This document shows positions 1-7,310 of a stretch of DNA of 64,000 nt, piece after piece. Origin of the DNA: Streptomyces sp. Ag109_O5-10 (GTDB lineage: Bacteria; Actinomycetota; Actinomycetes; Streptomycetales; Streptomycetaceae); the NCBI RefSeq assembly GCF_900105755.1, contig NZ_FNTQ01000001.1:7626001-7690000 (forward strand), written 5' to 3'. The notes beneath the pieces were generated by a model. It did not search any database. It was not told the DNA's origin and worked only from the letters and a program-made list of their open reading frames with translations. The first letter of the stretch is position 1. Every line of letters starts with the position of its first letter. The position numbers and the translations under genes were made by a program.

Positions 1-64
1 ACAGGGGCTGCTCCTCGATGAACGTGCGGAGCCTGCCGTCGATGCGTTCGTAGGTCTTTCCCAT
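1..64 (-). CDS. N-terminus of a pyridoxamine 5'-phosphate oxidase-family protein (partial)
   Basis: Reading leftwards from the ATG at 64, 21 codons remain before the window ends. The peptide begins MGKTYERIDGRLRTFIEEQ, which resembles the start of actinobacterial FMN-binding proteins related to pyridoxamine phosphate oxidase. Such proteins are flavin-dependent oxidoreductases of mostly undefined substrate. The active domain lies outside the window, so the assignment rests on this short N-terminus and is tentative. The neighbouring gene is transcribed in the same direction and is separated from it by a strong hairpin. Confidence 0.5.
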   Translation of the reverse strand, partial: MGKTYERIDGRLRTFIEEQPL

Positions 65-73
65 GAGGCCCCA

Positions 74-115
74 CTGTGGCCGCCCCGGCCGGCGCTGTAC
101 ACGGGGCGGCCACAG
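74..115 (-). terminator. Hairpin terminator after the duplicated secreted protein
   Basis: A perfect 14-bp stem (CTGTGGCCGCCCCG at 74-87 with its complement at 102-115) and a 14-nt loop lie just downstream of the leftward gene whose stop is at 128. There is no U-tract, as is usual for Streptomyces terminators. Confidence 0.7.
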
Positions 116-127
116 CTGCCTGTCACG

Positions 128-994
128 TCACTTGGTGAGCGTGCAGGCGGCCAGGGAGTCGAGACCGGTCGGCTTGGCCGTGGTCCGGCCGATCGCGATG
201 GCGATCCGGTCGATGGTCGACTTCCGCTTGTCCGCCAGGGGGCCGAGGATCGCGTTCTGGACGAAGTTCGGGCCGCCCTGGCCGACCGTGGTCCGGAGCC
301 GGTTGTCGGCCTCGGAGATCTGAGTCTGGAGCAGGGTGAGGTTGCGGTCCACCTCGGCCTGCGCGGAGGCGGGGATCGCCGGGAGCCGGGAGGCGACGTC
401 CGGGCAGGTGATCGAGCCGACGGCACCGGTGTTCGTGTTCGTGCCGCCGGTGCCCGTGGACTGCTGCTGGGCCGCCGCCTTGCTCGGCGTGGCCGAGGCG
501 GCGCCCGTCGCCGTGCCGCTGCCGGTGTTCGTGCCCGTCCCGGTCGCGTTGAGGGTGCACGGCGCCAGGGAGTCCAGGCCGGTCGGCTTGGCGGCCGTAC
601 GGCCGATCGCGGTAGCGATCCGGTTGACGGTCGCCACCCGCTTGTCCTTGAGGGGGCCGAGGATCGCGTTGTTCACGAAGTTCGGTCCGCCCTGGCCCAC
701 CGTGTCGGCCAGCCGCTTGTCGGCCTCCTGGATCTGCGTCTGGAGGAGCGTGAGGTTTCTGTCGACCTCGGCCTTCGCGGAGGCGGGGATCGCCGGGAGC
801 CGGGAGGCGACGTCCGGGCAGGTGATGGTGCCGGGGGAGGCGGCGAGGGTGCGCGCGTTGCCGGTGCCACTGGTCTTGTCGGGCGTACCGGCGAGGGCCG
901 TACCGGCGATGACCGCGCCGGAGAGTGCCACGGCGGCGGCACCGCCGATGAACGCGACACGACGCTTGTTGTGCTTCGGAAGAGCCCTGGACAT
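128..994 (-). CDS. Secreted protein with two near-identical ~93-residue repeats
   Basis: 288 aa. A signal peptide is visible: basic start (MSRALPKHNKRR), hydrophobic stretch at about 12-35, then an AGTALAG-like cleavage region. The mature protein is two copies of one domain (about residues 56-148 and 195-288) joined by a Thr/Gly/Ala/Ser-rich linker. Each copy starts TCPDVASRLPAIPASA, contains VGQGGPNFV and AILGPL, and ends with a Cys (APCTL or AACTL). The two cysteines per copy probably form one disulphide. I recognise no catalytic motif and no named family. It is probably an extracytoplasmic structural or binding protein. A 51-bp stretch is identical between the repeats, so the duplication is recent or homogenised. 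Confidence 0.75.
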   Translation of the reverse strand: MSRALPKHNKRRVAFIGGAAAVALSGAVIAGTALAGTPDKTSGTGNARTLAASPGTITCPDVASRLPAIPASAKAEVDRNLTLLQTQIQEADKRLADTVGQGGPNFVNNAILGPLKDKRVATVNRIATAIGRTAAKPTGLDSLAPCTLNATGTGTNTGSGTATGAASATPSKAAAQQQSTGTGGTNTNTGAVGSITCPDVASRLPAIPASAQAEVDRNLTLLQTQISEADNRLRTTVGQGGPNFVQNAILGPLADKRKSTIDRIAIAIGRTTAKPTGLDSLAACTLTK

Positions 995-1126
995 GCGGAT
1001 GCCTCACTTGGGTCAGGGGTGGGTTTACCAACGCGGCGCCGGCGTTCAGGGATGGGTACGGGTAAGCGGTTTCGTTTGTTCAACCCTTTTTCCTATCGGT
1101 CGGCCGAACCCCGGCAGATTGACGAA

Positions 1127-1155
1127 TCATGCAGAGCTCTGCATAATCATGCATA
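1127..1155 (+). promoter_or_regulatory. Probable ARG box (ArgR operator) of argG
   Basis: Two overlapping palindromes: TGCAGAGCTCTGCA at 1130-1143 is perfect, and TGCATAATCATGCA at 1140-1153 is nearly so. Streptomyces ARG boxes are built from TGCAT-type half-sites in front of arginine genes, so this is the expected ArgR target. It ends about 30 bp before the argG start, in or just downstream of the promoter, consistent with repression by arginine-bound ArgR. ArgR binding itself is inferred. Confidence 0.7.
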
Positions 1156-1183
1156 GCGAGCGGGTGTACGTGAGGAGGGACCC

Positions 1184-2401
1184 ATGACCGAGCGCGTCGT
1201 ACTCGCCTACTCCGGCGGTCTCGACACCTCCGTCGCCATCGGCTGGATCGCCGAGGAGACGGGCGCCGAGGTCATCGCCGTCGCGGTGGACGTCGGCCAG
1301 GGCGGCGAGGACCTGGACGTCATCCGCAAACGCGCCCTCGCGTGCGGTGCGGTCGAGGCCGAGGTGGCCGACGCCAAGGACGAGTTCGCCGAGGAGTACT
1401 GCCTCCCCGCGATCATGGCGAACGCCCTCTACATGGACCGCTACCCACTGGTCTCCGCCCTCTCCCGCCCGGCGATCGTCAAGCACCTGGTCGCCGCCGC
1501 CCGCAAGCACGGCGCCGGCACGGTCGCCCACGGCTGCACCGGCAAGGGCAACGACCAGGTCCGCTTCGAGGCCGGCATCGGCGCCCTCGCCCCCGACCTG
1601 ACCTGCATCGCCCCGGTCCGCGACTACGCGATGACCCGGGACCGGGCGATCGCCTTCTGCGAGGCGAAGAAGCTCCCGATCGCGACCACCAAGAAGTCCC
1701 CGTACTCCATCGACCAGAACGTCTTCGGCCGCGCCGTCGAGACCGGCTTCCTGGAAGACATCTGGAACGGCCCGATCGAGGACATCTACGAGTACACCCA
1801 AAACCCGGCCGTCCCGCGCGAACCCGACGAGGTGGTCATCACCTTCGAGGCGGGCGCCCCGGTGGCGATCGACGGCAGGCCGGTCACCGTCCTCCAGGCG
1901 GTCCAGGAACTGAACGAGCGCGCGGGCGCCCAGGGCGTCGGCCGCATCGACATGGTCGAGGACCGACTCGTCGGCATCAAGTCCCGCGAGGTGTACGAGG
2001 CCCCGGGCGCGATCACGCTCATCACGGCCCACCAGGAGCTGGAGAACGTCACCGTGGAGCGCGAACTCGCCCGCTACAAGCGGCAGGTGGAGCAGCGCTG
2101 GGGCGAACTCGTCTACGACGGCCTGTGGTTCTCCCCGCTCAAGCGCGCTCTGGACGGTTTCGTCCACGAGGCGAACCGGCACGTCACCGGGGACATCCGC
2201 ATGACGCTCCACGGCGGCCGCGCGGTCGTCACCGGCCGCCGCTCCGACTCCTCCCTCTACGACTTCAACCTCGCCACCTACGACACCGGCGACACCTTCG
2301 ACCAGGCCGCGGCCAAGGGCTTCATCGACATCTACAGCCTGTCGTCGAAGATCGCCGCGCAGCGCCATCTGCGGGCACAGCCCGACGTAGACCAGGCATA
2401 G
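1184..2401 (+). CDS. argG: Argininosuccinate synthase
   Basis: 405 aa, the normal length for the family. The enzyme joins citrulline and aspartate using ATP in the penultimate step of arginine synthesis, in the cytosol. The N-terminal PP-loop ATP-binding motif AYSGGLDTS is present at about residues 8-16. Further family signatures are GCTGKGNDQVRFE and the citrulline/aspartate-binding region YSIDQNVFGR. The ATG at 1184 follows a good RBS (GAGGAGGGA, spacing about 4-6). argH follows after a 49-bp gap, so the last two arginine-pathway steps are side by side. The upstream ARG-box-like palindromes suggest control by ArgR. Confidence 0.97.
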   Translation: MTERVVLAYSGGLDTSVAIGWIAEETGAEVIAVAVDVGQGGEDLDVIRKRALACGAVEAEVADAKDEFAEEYCLPAIMANALYMDRYPLVSALSRPAIVKHLVAAARKHGAGTVAHGCTGKGNDQVRFEAGIGALAPDLTCIAPVRDYAMTRDRAIAFCEAKKLPIATTKKSPYSIDQNVFGRAVETGFLEDIWNGPIEDIYEYTQNPAVPREPDEVVITFEAGAPVAIDGRPVTVLQAVQELNERAGAQGVGRIDMVEDRLVGIKSREVYEAPGAITLITAHQELENVTVERELARYKRQVEQRWGELVYDGLWFSPLKRALDGFVHEANRHVTGDIRMTLHGGRAVVTGRRSDSSLYDFNLATYDTGDTFDQAAAKGFIDIYSLSSKIAAQRHLRAQPDVDQA

Positions 2402-2450
2402 ATCTGCAAGGATCTGCGCTACCCGTCAACCCTCTCTAGGAGCAACGCAA

Positions 2451-3878
2451 GTGAGCAGCAACAGCGGTGACGTACGGCTCTGGGGCGGCCGTTTCGCGGA
2501 CGGTCCCGCCGAGGCCCTGGCGAAGCTGTCCGCGTCCGTCCACTTCGACTGGCGGCTCGCGCCCTACGACATCGCCGGTTCGCGTGCCCACGCGCGCGTG
2601 CTGCACAAGGCGGGCCTGCTCACCGAGGACGAACTCCAGCGCATGATCGTCGGCCTCGACCGGCTCGAAGCCGACGTCGCCGACGGCTCCTTCGTCGGCA
2701 CGATCGCCGACGAGGACGTCCACACCGCCCTGGAGCGCGGCCTCCTGGAGCGCCTCGGCCCCGACCTCGGCGGCAAGCTGCGGGCCGGCCGCTCCCGCAA
2801 CGACCAGGTGGCGACCCTCTTCCGGATGTACCTGCGGGACCACGCCCGCATCATCGGCGGCCTGATCGCCGACCTCCAGGACGCCCTGATCGGCCTTGCC
2901 GAGGCCCACCCGGACCTGGCGATGCCCGGCCGCACCCACCTGCAGCACGCCCAGCCGGTCCTCTTCGCCCACCACGTCCTGGCCCACGTCCAGTCCCTGA
3001 CCCGGGACGCCGAGCGGCTGCGGCAGTGGGACGAGCGCACGGCCGTCTCGCCGTACGGCTCCGGCGCCCTCGCGGGCTCCTCCCTCGGCCTGGACCCGGA
3101 GGCGGTGGCGAAGGATCTCGGCTTCGAGCACGGCAGCTCCGCGAACTCCATCGACGGCACCGCCTCCCGCGACTTCGTCGCCGAGTTCGCCTTCATCACC
3201 GCGATGATCGGCGTGAACCTCTCCCGGATCGCGGAGGAGGTCATCATCTGGAACACGAAGGAGTTCTCCTTCGTGACCCTGCACGACGCGTTCTCCACGG
3301 GGTCGTCGATCATGCCCCAGAAGAAGAACCCCGACATCGCGGAGCTGGCCCGCGGCAAGTCCGGCCGCCTGATCGGCAACCTGACCGGTCTGATGGCCAC
3401 CCTCAAGGCCCTCCCGCTCGCCTACAACCGCGACCTCCAGGAGGACAAGGAGCCGGTCTTCGACTCCTGCGACCAGCTGGAGGTCCTGCTCCCCGCCTTC
3501 ACCGGCATGATGGCCACCCTCACCGTCCACCGCGAGCGCATGACGGAACTGGCCCCGGCCGGCTTCTCCCTCGCCACCGACATCGCCGAGTGGCTGGTCA
3601 GGCAGGGCGTCCCGTTCCGTGTCGCCCACGAGGTGGCCGGCGAGTGCGTCAAGGCGGCGGAGGCCGAGAACAAGGAACTCGACGAGCTGACGGACGACCA
3701 GTTCGCCAAGATCTCCGCCCACCTGACCCCGGAGGTGCGCACGGTCCTCAACGTCCCCGGCGCCCTCGCCTCCCGCAACGGGCGCGGTGGCACGGCCCCG
3801 AGCGCGGTCGCGGTACAACTGACCGAGGTCAAGGCGGACGTGGCCCGGCAGCACGAGTGGGCCGACGCGAAGAAGTAG
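2451..3878 (+). CDS. argH: Argininosuccinate lyase
   Basis: 475 aa, typical for the family. It cleaves argininosuccinate to arginine and fumarate and acts as a homotetramer. The fumarase/aspartase-superfamily signature GSSIMPQKKNPD lies at about residues 284-295, with its catalytic Ser in the flexible SS loop. The N-terminal LWGGRF and the HxxxQPVLFAHH region are also present. I chose GTG 2451, preceded by TAGGAGC. It is probably co-transcribed with argG and is followed at once by a strong terminator hairpin. Confidence 0.97.
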   Translation: MSSNSGDVRLWGGRFADGPAEALAKLSASVHFDWRLAPYDIAGSRAHARVLHKAGLLTEDELQRMIVGLDRLEADVADGSFVGTIADEDVHTALERGLLERLGPDLGGKLRAGRSRNDQVATLFRMYLRDHARIIGGLIADLQDALIGLAEAHPDLAMPGRTHLQHAQPVLFAHHVLAHVQSLTRDAERLRQWDERTAVSPYGSGALAGSSLGLDPEAVAKDLGFEHGSSANSIDGTASRDFVAEFAFITAMIGVNLSRIAEEVIIWNTKEFSFVTLHDAFSTGSSIMPQKKNPDIAELARGKSGRLIGNLTGLMATLKALPLAYNRDLQEDKEPVFDSCDQLEVLLPAFTGMMATLTVHRERMTELAPAGFSLATDIAEWLVRQGVPFRVAHEVAGECVKAAEAENKELDELTDDQFAKISAHLTPEVRTVLNVPGALASRNGRGGTAPSAVAVQLTEVKADVARQHEWADAKK

Positions 3879-3881
3879 AAC

Positions 3882-3911
3882 TTCCCCGCGCCCCGCAAGG
3901 GGCGCGGGGAA
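3882..3911 (+). terminator. argGH terminator
   Basis: Perfect 13-bp stem TTCCCCGCGCCCC / GGGGCGCGGGGAA with a GCAA loop, 4 bp after the argH stop. The right arm continues into ACTGCGCGAGCGA, the same sequence family as dispersed intergenic elements elsewhere in the window (for example 7211-7290, 12446-12530, 53074-53112). Confidence 0.85.
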
Positions 3912-4043
3912 CTGCGCGAGCGACCCCCGCTCACCCGCACTCGCGGACGCACCACACCCCCCCCGAGCTGAACGGCGAACCACAGGGCATCGCGGGTTAC
4001 GTTGGTCAATAGCCCGACGCAGCCGACCCCAACGGAGCCCGCG

Positions 4044-5015
4044 ATGCCCTTCGCCCGCCTGGCGACCGCGACCACGCCGACCGCCCACATCGGTCTCGGC
4101 CTCGCCGCAGTCGGCCGCCCCGGCTACATCAACCTCGGCCGCGAAGCCGACCTCGGCGAGGACCGCAGCGTCGGCGCCCTCCGCACGCGCACGCACGAAC
4201 TCCTGGACGCCGCCTACGCCCAGGGCGTCCGCTACTTCGACGTGGCCCGCTCCTACGGCCGCAGCGAGGAGTTCCTGGCCGACTGGCTGACCGCCCACCC
4301 GGACATCCAGGACGTCGTCGTAGGCAGCAAGTGGGGCTACACCTACACCGCCGGCTGGTCGGCGGACGCCGAGACGCACGAGGTCAAGGACCACAGCCCG
4401 CAGACGTACGACCGGCAGCGCGCCGAGACCGCCGAGCTCCTCGGCGACCGGCTCGACCTCTACCAGATCCACTCGGTGACGCCGGACAGCCCCGCCCTCA
4501 CCGACAAGGAACTCCACGCCCGCCTCGCCGAAGCGGCGGCCGGCGGCCTCACCGTCGGCTTCTCCACCAGTGGCCCCGCCCAGGCCGACGCGATCCGCGC
4601 CGCCCTCGCCGTGACGGTCGACGGCGAACCCCTCTTCCGTACCGTCCAGTCGACGTACAACGCCCTGGAGACCTCGGCGGGCCCGGCCCTCGCCGAGGCA
4701 CACGACGCCGGACTCACGGTGATCGTGAAGGAGGGCATGGCCAACGGCAGGCTGGCCGCCCCGCACGCCCCCGACGCCCTGCGGACCGTGGCCGAGGAGA
4801 CCGGCCTGGGCTGCGACGCGGTCGCCCTCGCGGTCGTGCTCCGGCAGCCCTGGGCCGGGGTCGTCCTCTCCGGTGCCGCGACCGTCGCCCAGCTCGCCTC
4901 CAACCTCCACGCGGCCGTGGTCGACCTCGCCCCGGACCAGCTCAGCCGCCTCGCCACCCTGGCCGAGGAGCCGCGCGCCTACTGGGAGCACCGCGGCAGC
5001 CTGCCGTGGCACTGA
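4044..5015 (+). CDS. Aldo/keto reductase
   Basis: 323 aa from ATG 4044 (an upstream TTG at 4002 would add 14 residues but has no RBS). A soluble NADPH-dependent carbonyl reductase fold is expected. Family landmarks: GLGLAAVGRPG near the start; YFDVARSYGRSEEFL, with the catalytic Asp and Tyr of the tetrad; the Lys in GSKWGY; and the active-site His region LYQIHS. The C-terminal half carries the usual PWAGVVLSGAATVAQL segment. The substrate cannot be deduced. It stands alone between the argH terminator and the divergent-looking control region of the TetR gene. Confidence 0.88.
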   Translation: MPFARLATATTPTAHIGLGLAAVGRPGYINLGREADLGEDRSVGALRTRTHELLDAAYAQGVRYFDVARSYGRSEEFLADWLTAHPDIQDVVVGSKWGYTYTAGWSADAETHEVKDHSPQTYDRQRAETAELLGDRLDLYQIHSVTPDSPALTDKELHARLAEAAAGGLTVGFSTSGPAQADAIRAALAVTVDGEPLFRTVQSTYNALETSAGPALAEAHDAGLTVIVKEGMANGRLAAPHAPDALRTVAEETGLGCDAVALAVVLRQPWAGVVLSGAATVAQLASNLHAAVVDLAPDQLSRLATLAEEPRAYWEHRGSLPWH

Positions 5016-5103
5016 CACAGAACCGGGCGTAACGTCCCAGAAATGCACTTAACGCAACAAATCTGCACACAGGTCACCGCCCTTGATACGCGTACGCCGC
5101 GCG

Positions 5104-5141
5104 TGAGACAAGCATGTCTCACTTGGTTTACTCTTGTCTCA
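5104..5141 (+). promoter_or_regulatory. Operator and promoter of the TetR-MFS pair
   Basis: A perfect inverted repeat TGAGACAAGCATGTCTCA (7-4-7, 5104-5121) is followed by a third half-site ending at the start codon. GAGACAAG (5105-5112) and CTTGTCTC (5133-5140) are also exact complements. A possible -10 (TTTACT, 5127-5132) with the first half-site at the -35 position would start transcription at or near the ATG at 5141. Repressor binding here would therefore block the promoter. Autoregulation by the adjacent TetR protein is inferred from position and symmetry. Confidence 0.65.
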
Positions 5142-5692
5142 TGGCCCTCGATCGCGACCACGTCCTGCGCAGCGCAGCCGCCCTGCTGACCCGGAAATCC
5201 ACCGCGACCATGGACGAGGTCGCCAGGGCCGCCGGGATCAGCCGGGCCACCCTGCACCGGCACTTCGCCGGGCGCGACGCGCTCGTCCGCGCGCTGGAGG
5301 CGCTCGGCATCGCCGAGTGCGAGGCGGCCCTCGACGCGGCCCGCCTGGCCGAGGGGCCCGCTGCCGGCGCCGTACACCGCCTGGTCCGCGAGATCGAGCC
5401 GGCCGCCGGTCTGCTCGCCTTCCTCTACACCGAGAACCAGCTGTTCGAGGGCGACGGGCAGAACCAGGGCTGGACGCGGATCGACGACCGCATCGCGGCC
5501 CTCTTCAGACGTGGCCAGCAGACCGGCGAGTTCCGTATCGATCTCACGCCCGCCTGGCTCACCGAGGCGCTGTACGGCCTGCTGGCCTCCGCCGCCTGGG
5601 CGGTCTCCGAGGGCCGCGTCGCCCCCAAGGACTTCACCCACATGATCGTCGAGCTGTTGCTCGGCGGCGCACGACGAAGAGAGGAACCATGA
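5141..5692 (+). CDS. TetR-family transcriptional repressor
   Basis: 183 aa from ATG 5141. The N-terminal helix-turn-helix (about residues 20-45) reads TMDEVARAAGISRATLHRHF, the standard TetR signature, and the C-terminal ligand domain is variable. No RBS precedes the ATG, and a -10-like box lies about 8 nt upstream, so the mRNA is probably leaderless; an in-frame ATG at 5114 lies inside the operator and is less likely. The stop overlaps the start of the MFS exporter (ATGA), the usual arrangement of a repressor controlling an efflux pump, with a drug or metabolite as inducer. Confidence 0.9.
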   Translation: MALDRDHVLRSAAALLTRKSTATMDEVARAAGISRATLHRHFAGRDALVRALEALGIAECEAALDAARLAEGPAAGAVHRLVREIEPAAGLLAFLYTENQLFEGDGQNQGWTRIDDRIAALFRRGQQTGEFRIDLTPAWLTEALYGLLASAAWAVSEGRVAPKDFTHMIVELLLGGARRREEP

Positions 5693-7215
5693 CCAGCACC
5701 GTGCGGCCGACGCGCCCGGCGGAGGCGGAGGAGAGGCGGCCTGGCCGCTGGGCCGCGCTCACGGTGCTGGTGCTCGCTGTGCTCCTCGTAGCCGTCGACG
5801 CGACCGTCCTCGGCCTGGCGACCCCCTACATCAGCGAGGACCTCAACCCCTCGGGCACCCAGGTGCTCTGGATCGGCGACGTCTACTCGTTCGTCATCGC
5901 CGGCCTGCTGGTCTCGATGGGCAGCCTCGGCGACCGCATCGGCCGCAAACGGATCCTGCTCGTCGGCGCGACGGCGTTCGGCGCGATATCCGTCCTGAAC
6001 GCGTACGCGACCACCCCCGGAATGCTGATCGCGGCCCGTGCCCTGCTGGGCGTCGCGGGCGCGACCCTGATGCCGGCCACCCTCGCGCTGATCCGCAACC
6101 TCTTCCACGACCCGCGCGAGCGCAGCCTCGCCGTCGGCATCTGGGGCGCCGCGGCCTCCGCCGGCACGGCCGTCGGCCCGATCGTGGGCGGCTTCCTGCT
6201 CGAACACTTCTGGTGGGGCTCGGTCTTCCTGATCAACCTGCCGGTGATGGTGGTCCTGGTCCTCGTCGGCCTCCGGACGCTCCCGGAGTCGCGCAACCCC
6301 GCCCCGGGCCCCTGGGACCTGAGCAGCGTCGTCCTGTCACTGGTCGGCATGATCGCCGTCGTGTACGCGGTGAAGGAGGCCGCGACCCACGGCCTCACCG
6401 GCGTGACCGCGGCCGCCGCCCTCCTCGGTGTCGCGGCCCTGTACGGCTTCGTCCGCCGCCAGCTCACCATGCCCAGGCCCCTGCTGGACATGCGGCTGTT
6501 CCGCAACCGCGGCTTCAGCGGCGCGGTCCTGGCCGACCTGCTGACCGTGCTCGGCATGTCGGGGCTGGTGTTCTTCCTCTCCCAGTTCCTGCAACTGGTC
6601 CAGGGCAGGCACCCGTTCGAGGCGGGCCTCGCCGAGATCCCGGCCGCGGCCGGCGCGGTGGCGGCGGGCCTGGTGGCCGGCCGGGCGGCCCGCCGTTACT
6701 CGGTACGGGCGATGGTCTCCGGCGGCCTGACGGCCGTGGGCGTGGCCCTCGCGGTCCTGACCACCCTCTCGCGGCCCACCGGCTACCCGGTCCTCGGCGC
6801 CGCCCTCCTGGTGGTCGGCGTCGGCGCGGGCTTCTCCTTCACGGTCACGGCCGACGTCATCCTCTCCAGCGTCCCCAAGGACCAGGCCGGTGCCGCCTCG
6901 GCGGTCTCCGAGACGGCCTACGAACTGGGCGCGGCACTGGGCATCGCCCTGCTGGGCTCGATCGTGACGGGCGTGTACCGCGGCTTCACGGCCCCGCCGG
7001 GCACCCCGGCCGCCGCCCACGAATCACTCGGCGCGGCCCTGGAGGCCTCGAGGACCATGCCCGCACCCGCGGCGGCCGACATGCTGACAGCGGCCCGCGA
7101 CTCCTTCACCCACGGCCTCCACCTGGCCTCGGGCGCAGGCGCCGCGGTCCTCCTGGCAACGGCGGCGGCAGCCTGGTTCCTGCTCCGGAACCAACGGTTG
7201 GAGAGCGCCCCGTAG
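5689..7215 (+). CDS. MFS drug exporter, DHA2 (14-TM) family
   Basis: 508 aa integral membrane protein. The first helix (WAALTVLVLAVLLVAVDATVL) carries the DHA2-typical Asp. Motif A, GSLGDRIGRKR, follows helix 2, and about 14 hydrophobic segments can be counted. This family exports quaternary ammonium compounds, dyes and antibiotics by proton antiport. It overlaps the upstream TetR gene by 4 bp (ATGA) with RBS GAGAGGAA, so the two are translationally coupled and probably co-regulated from the operator at 5104-5141. The substrate is unknown. Confidence 0.92.
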   Translation: MTSTVRPTRPAEAEERRPGRWAALTVLVLAVLLVAVDATVLGLATPYISEDLNPSGTQVLWIGDVYSFVIAGLLVSMGSLGDRIGRKRILLVGATAFGAISVLNAYATTPGMLIAARALLGVAGATLMPATLALIRNLFHDPRERSLAVGIWGAAASAGTAVGPIVGGFLLEHFWWGSVFLINLPVMVVLVLVGLRTLPESRNPAPGPWDLSSVVLSLVGMIAVVYAVKEAATHGLTGVTAAAALLGVAALYGFVRRQLTMPRPLLDMRLFRNRGFSGAVLADLLTVLGMSGLVFFLSQFLQLVQGRHPFEAGLAEIPAAAGAVAAGLVAGRAARRYSVRAMVSGGLTAVGVALAVLTTLSRPTGYPVLGAALLVVGVGAGFSFTVTADVILSSVPKDQAGAASAVSETAYELGAALGIALLGSIVTGVYRGFTAPPGTPAAAHESLGAALEASRTMPAPAAADMLTAARDSFTHGLHLASGAGAAVLLATAAAAWFLLRNQRLESAP

Positions 7216-7295
7216 GGGCGCTGGGGCCACCCCCGGCCGAAGGCTGGGGGAGGAACCGCGCGAGCAACCACGACGCACCCGCGCCCGCAGGACCG
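7211..7295. repeat. Dispersed GC-rich intergenic element, copy 1
   Basis: Sequence of the form AGGGGCGCTGGGG...CGGCCGAAGGCTGGGGGAGG...CGCGCGA fills the gap between the converging MFS and multicopper oxidase genes. It closely matches 12446-12530 and partly 28530-28585. It can fold (CCCGGCCGAAGGCTGGGG) and probably acts as a bidirectional terminator. Confidence 0.6.
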
Positions 7296-7310
7296 CCGAA
7301 GCACCCCGCA

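Noticed and set aside
4002..4043. Upstream TTG start for the aldo/keto reductase
   Set aside because: No RBS and the added residues are unlike the family; the ATG at 4044 gives the expected N-terminus.
2436..5048. 870-codon minus-strand frame opposite argH and the aldo/keto reductase
   Set aside because: Antisense artefact of GC-rich codon bias; argH and the reductase have full family motifs on the plus strand.
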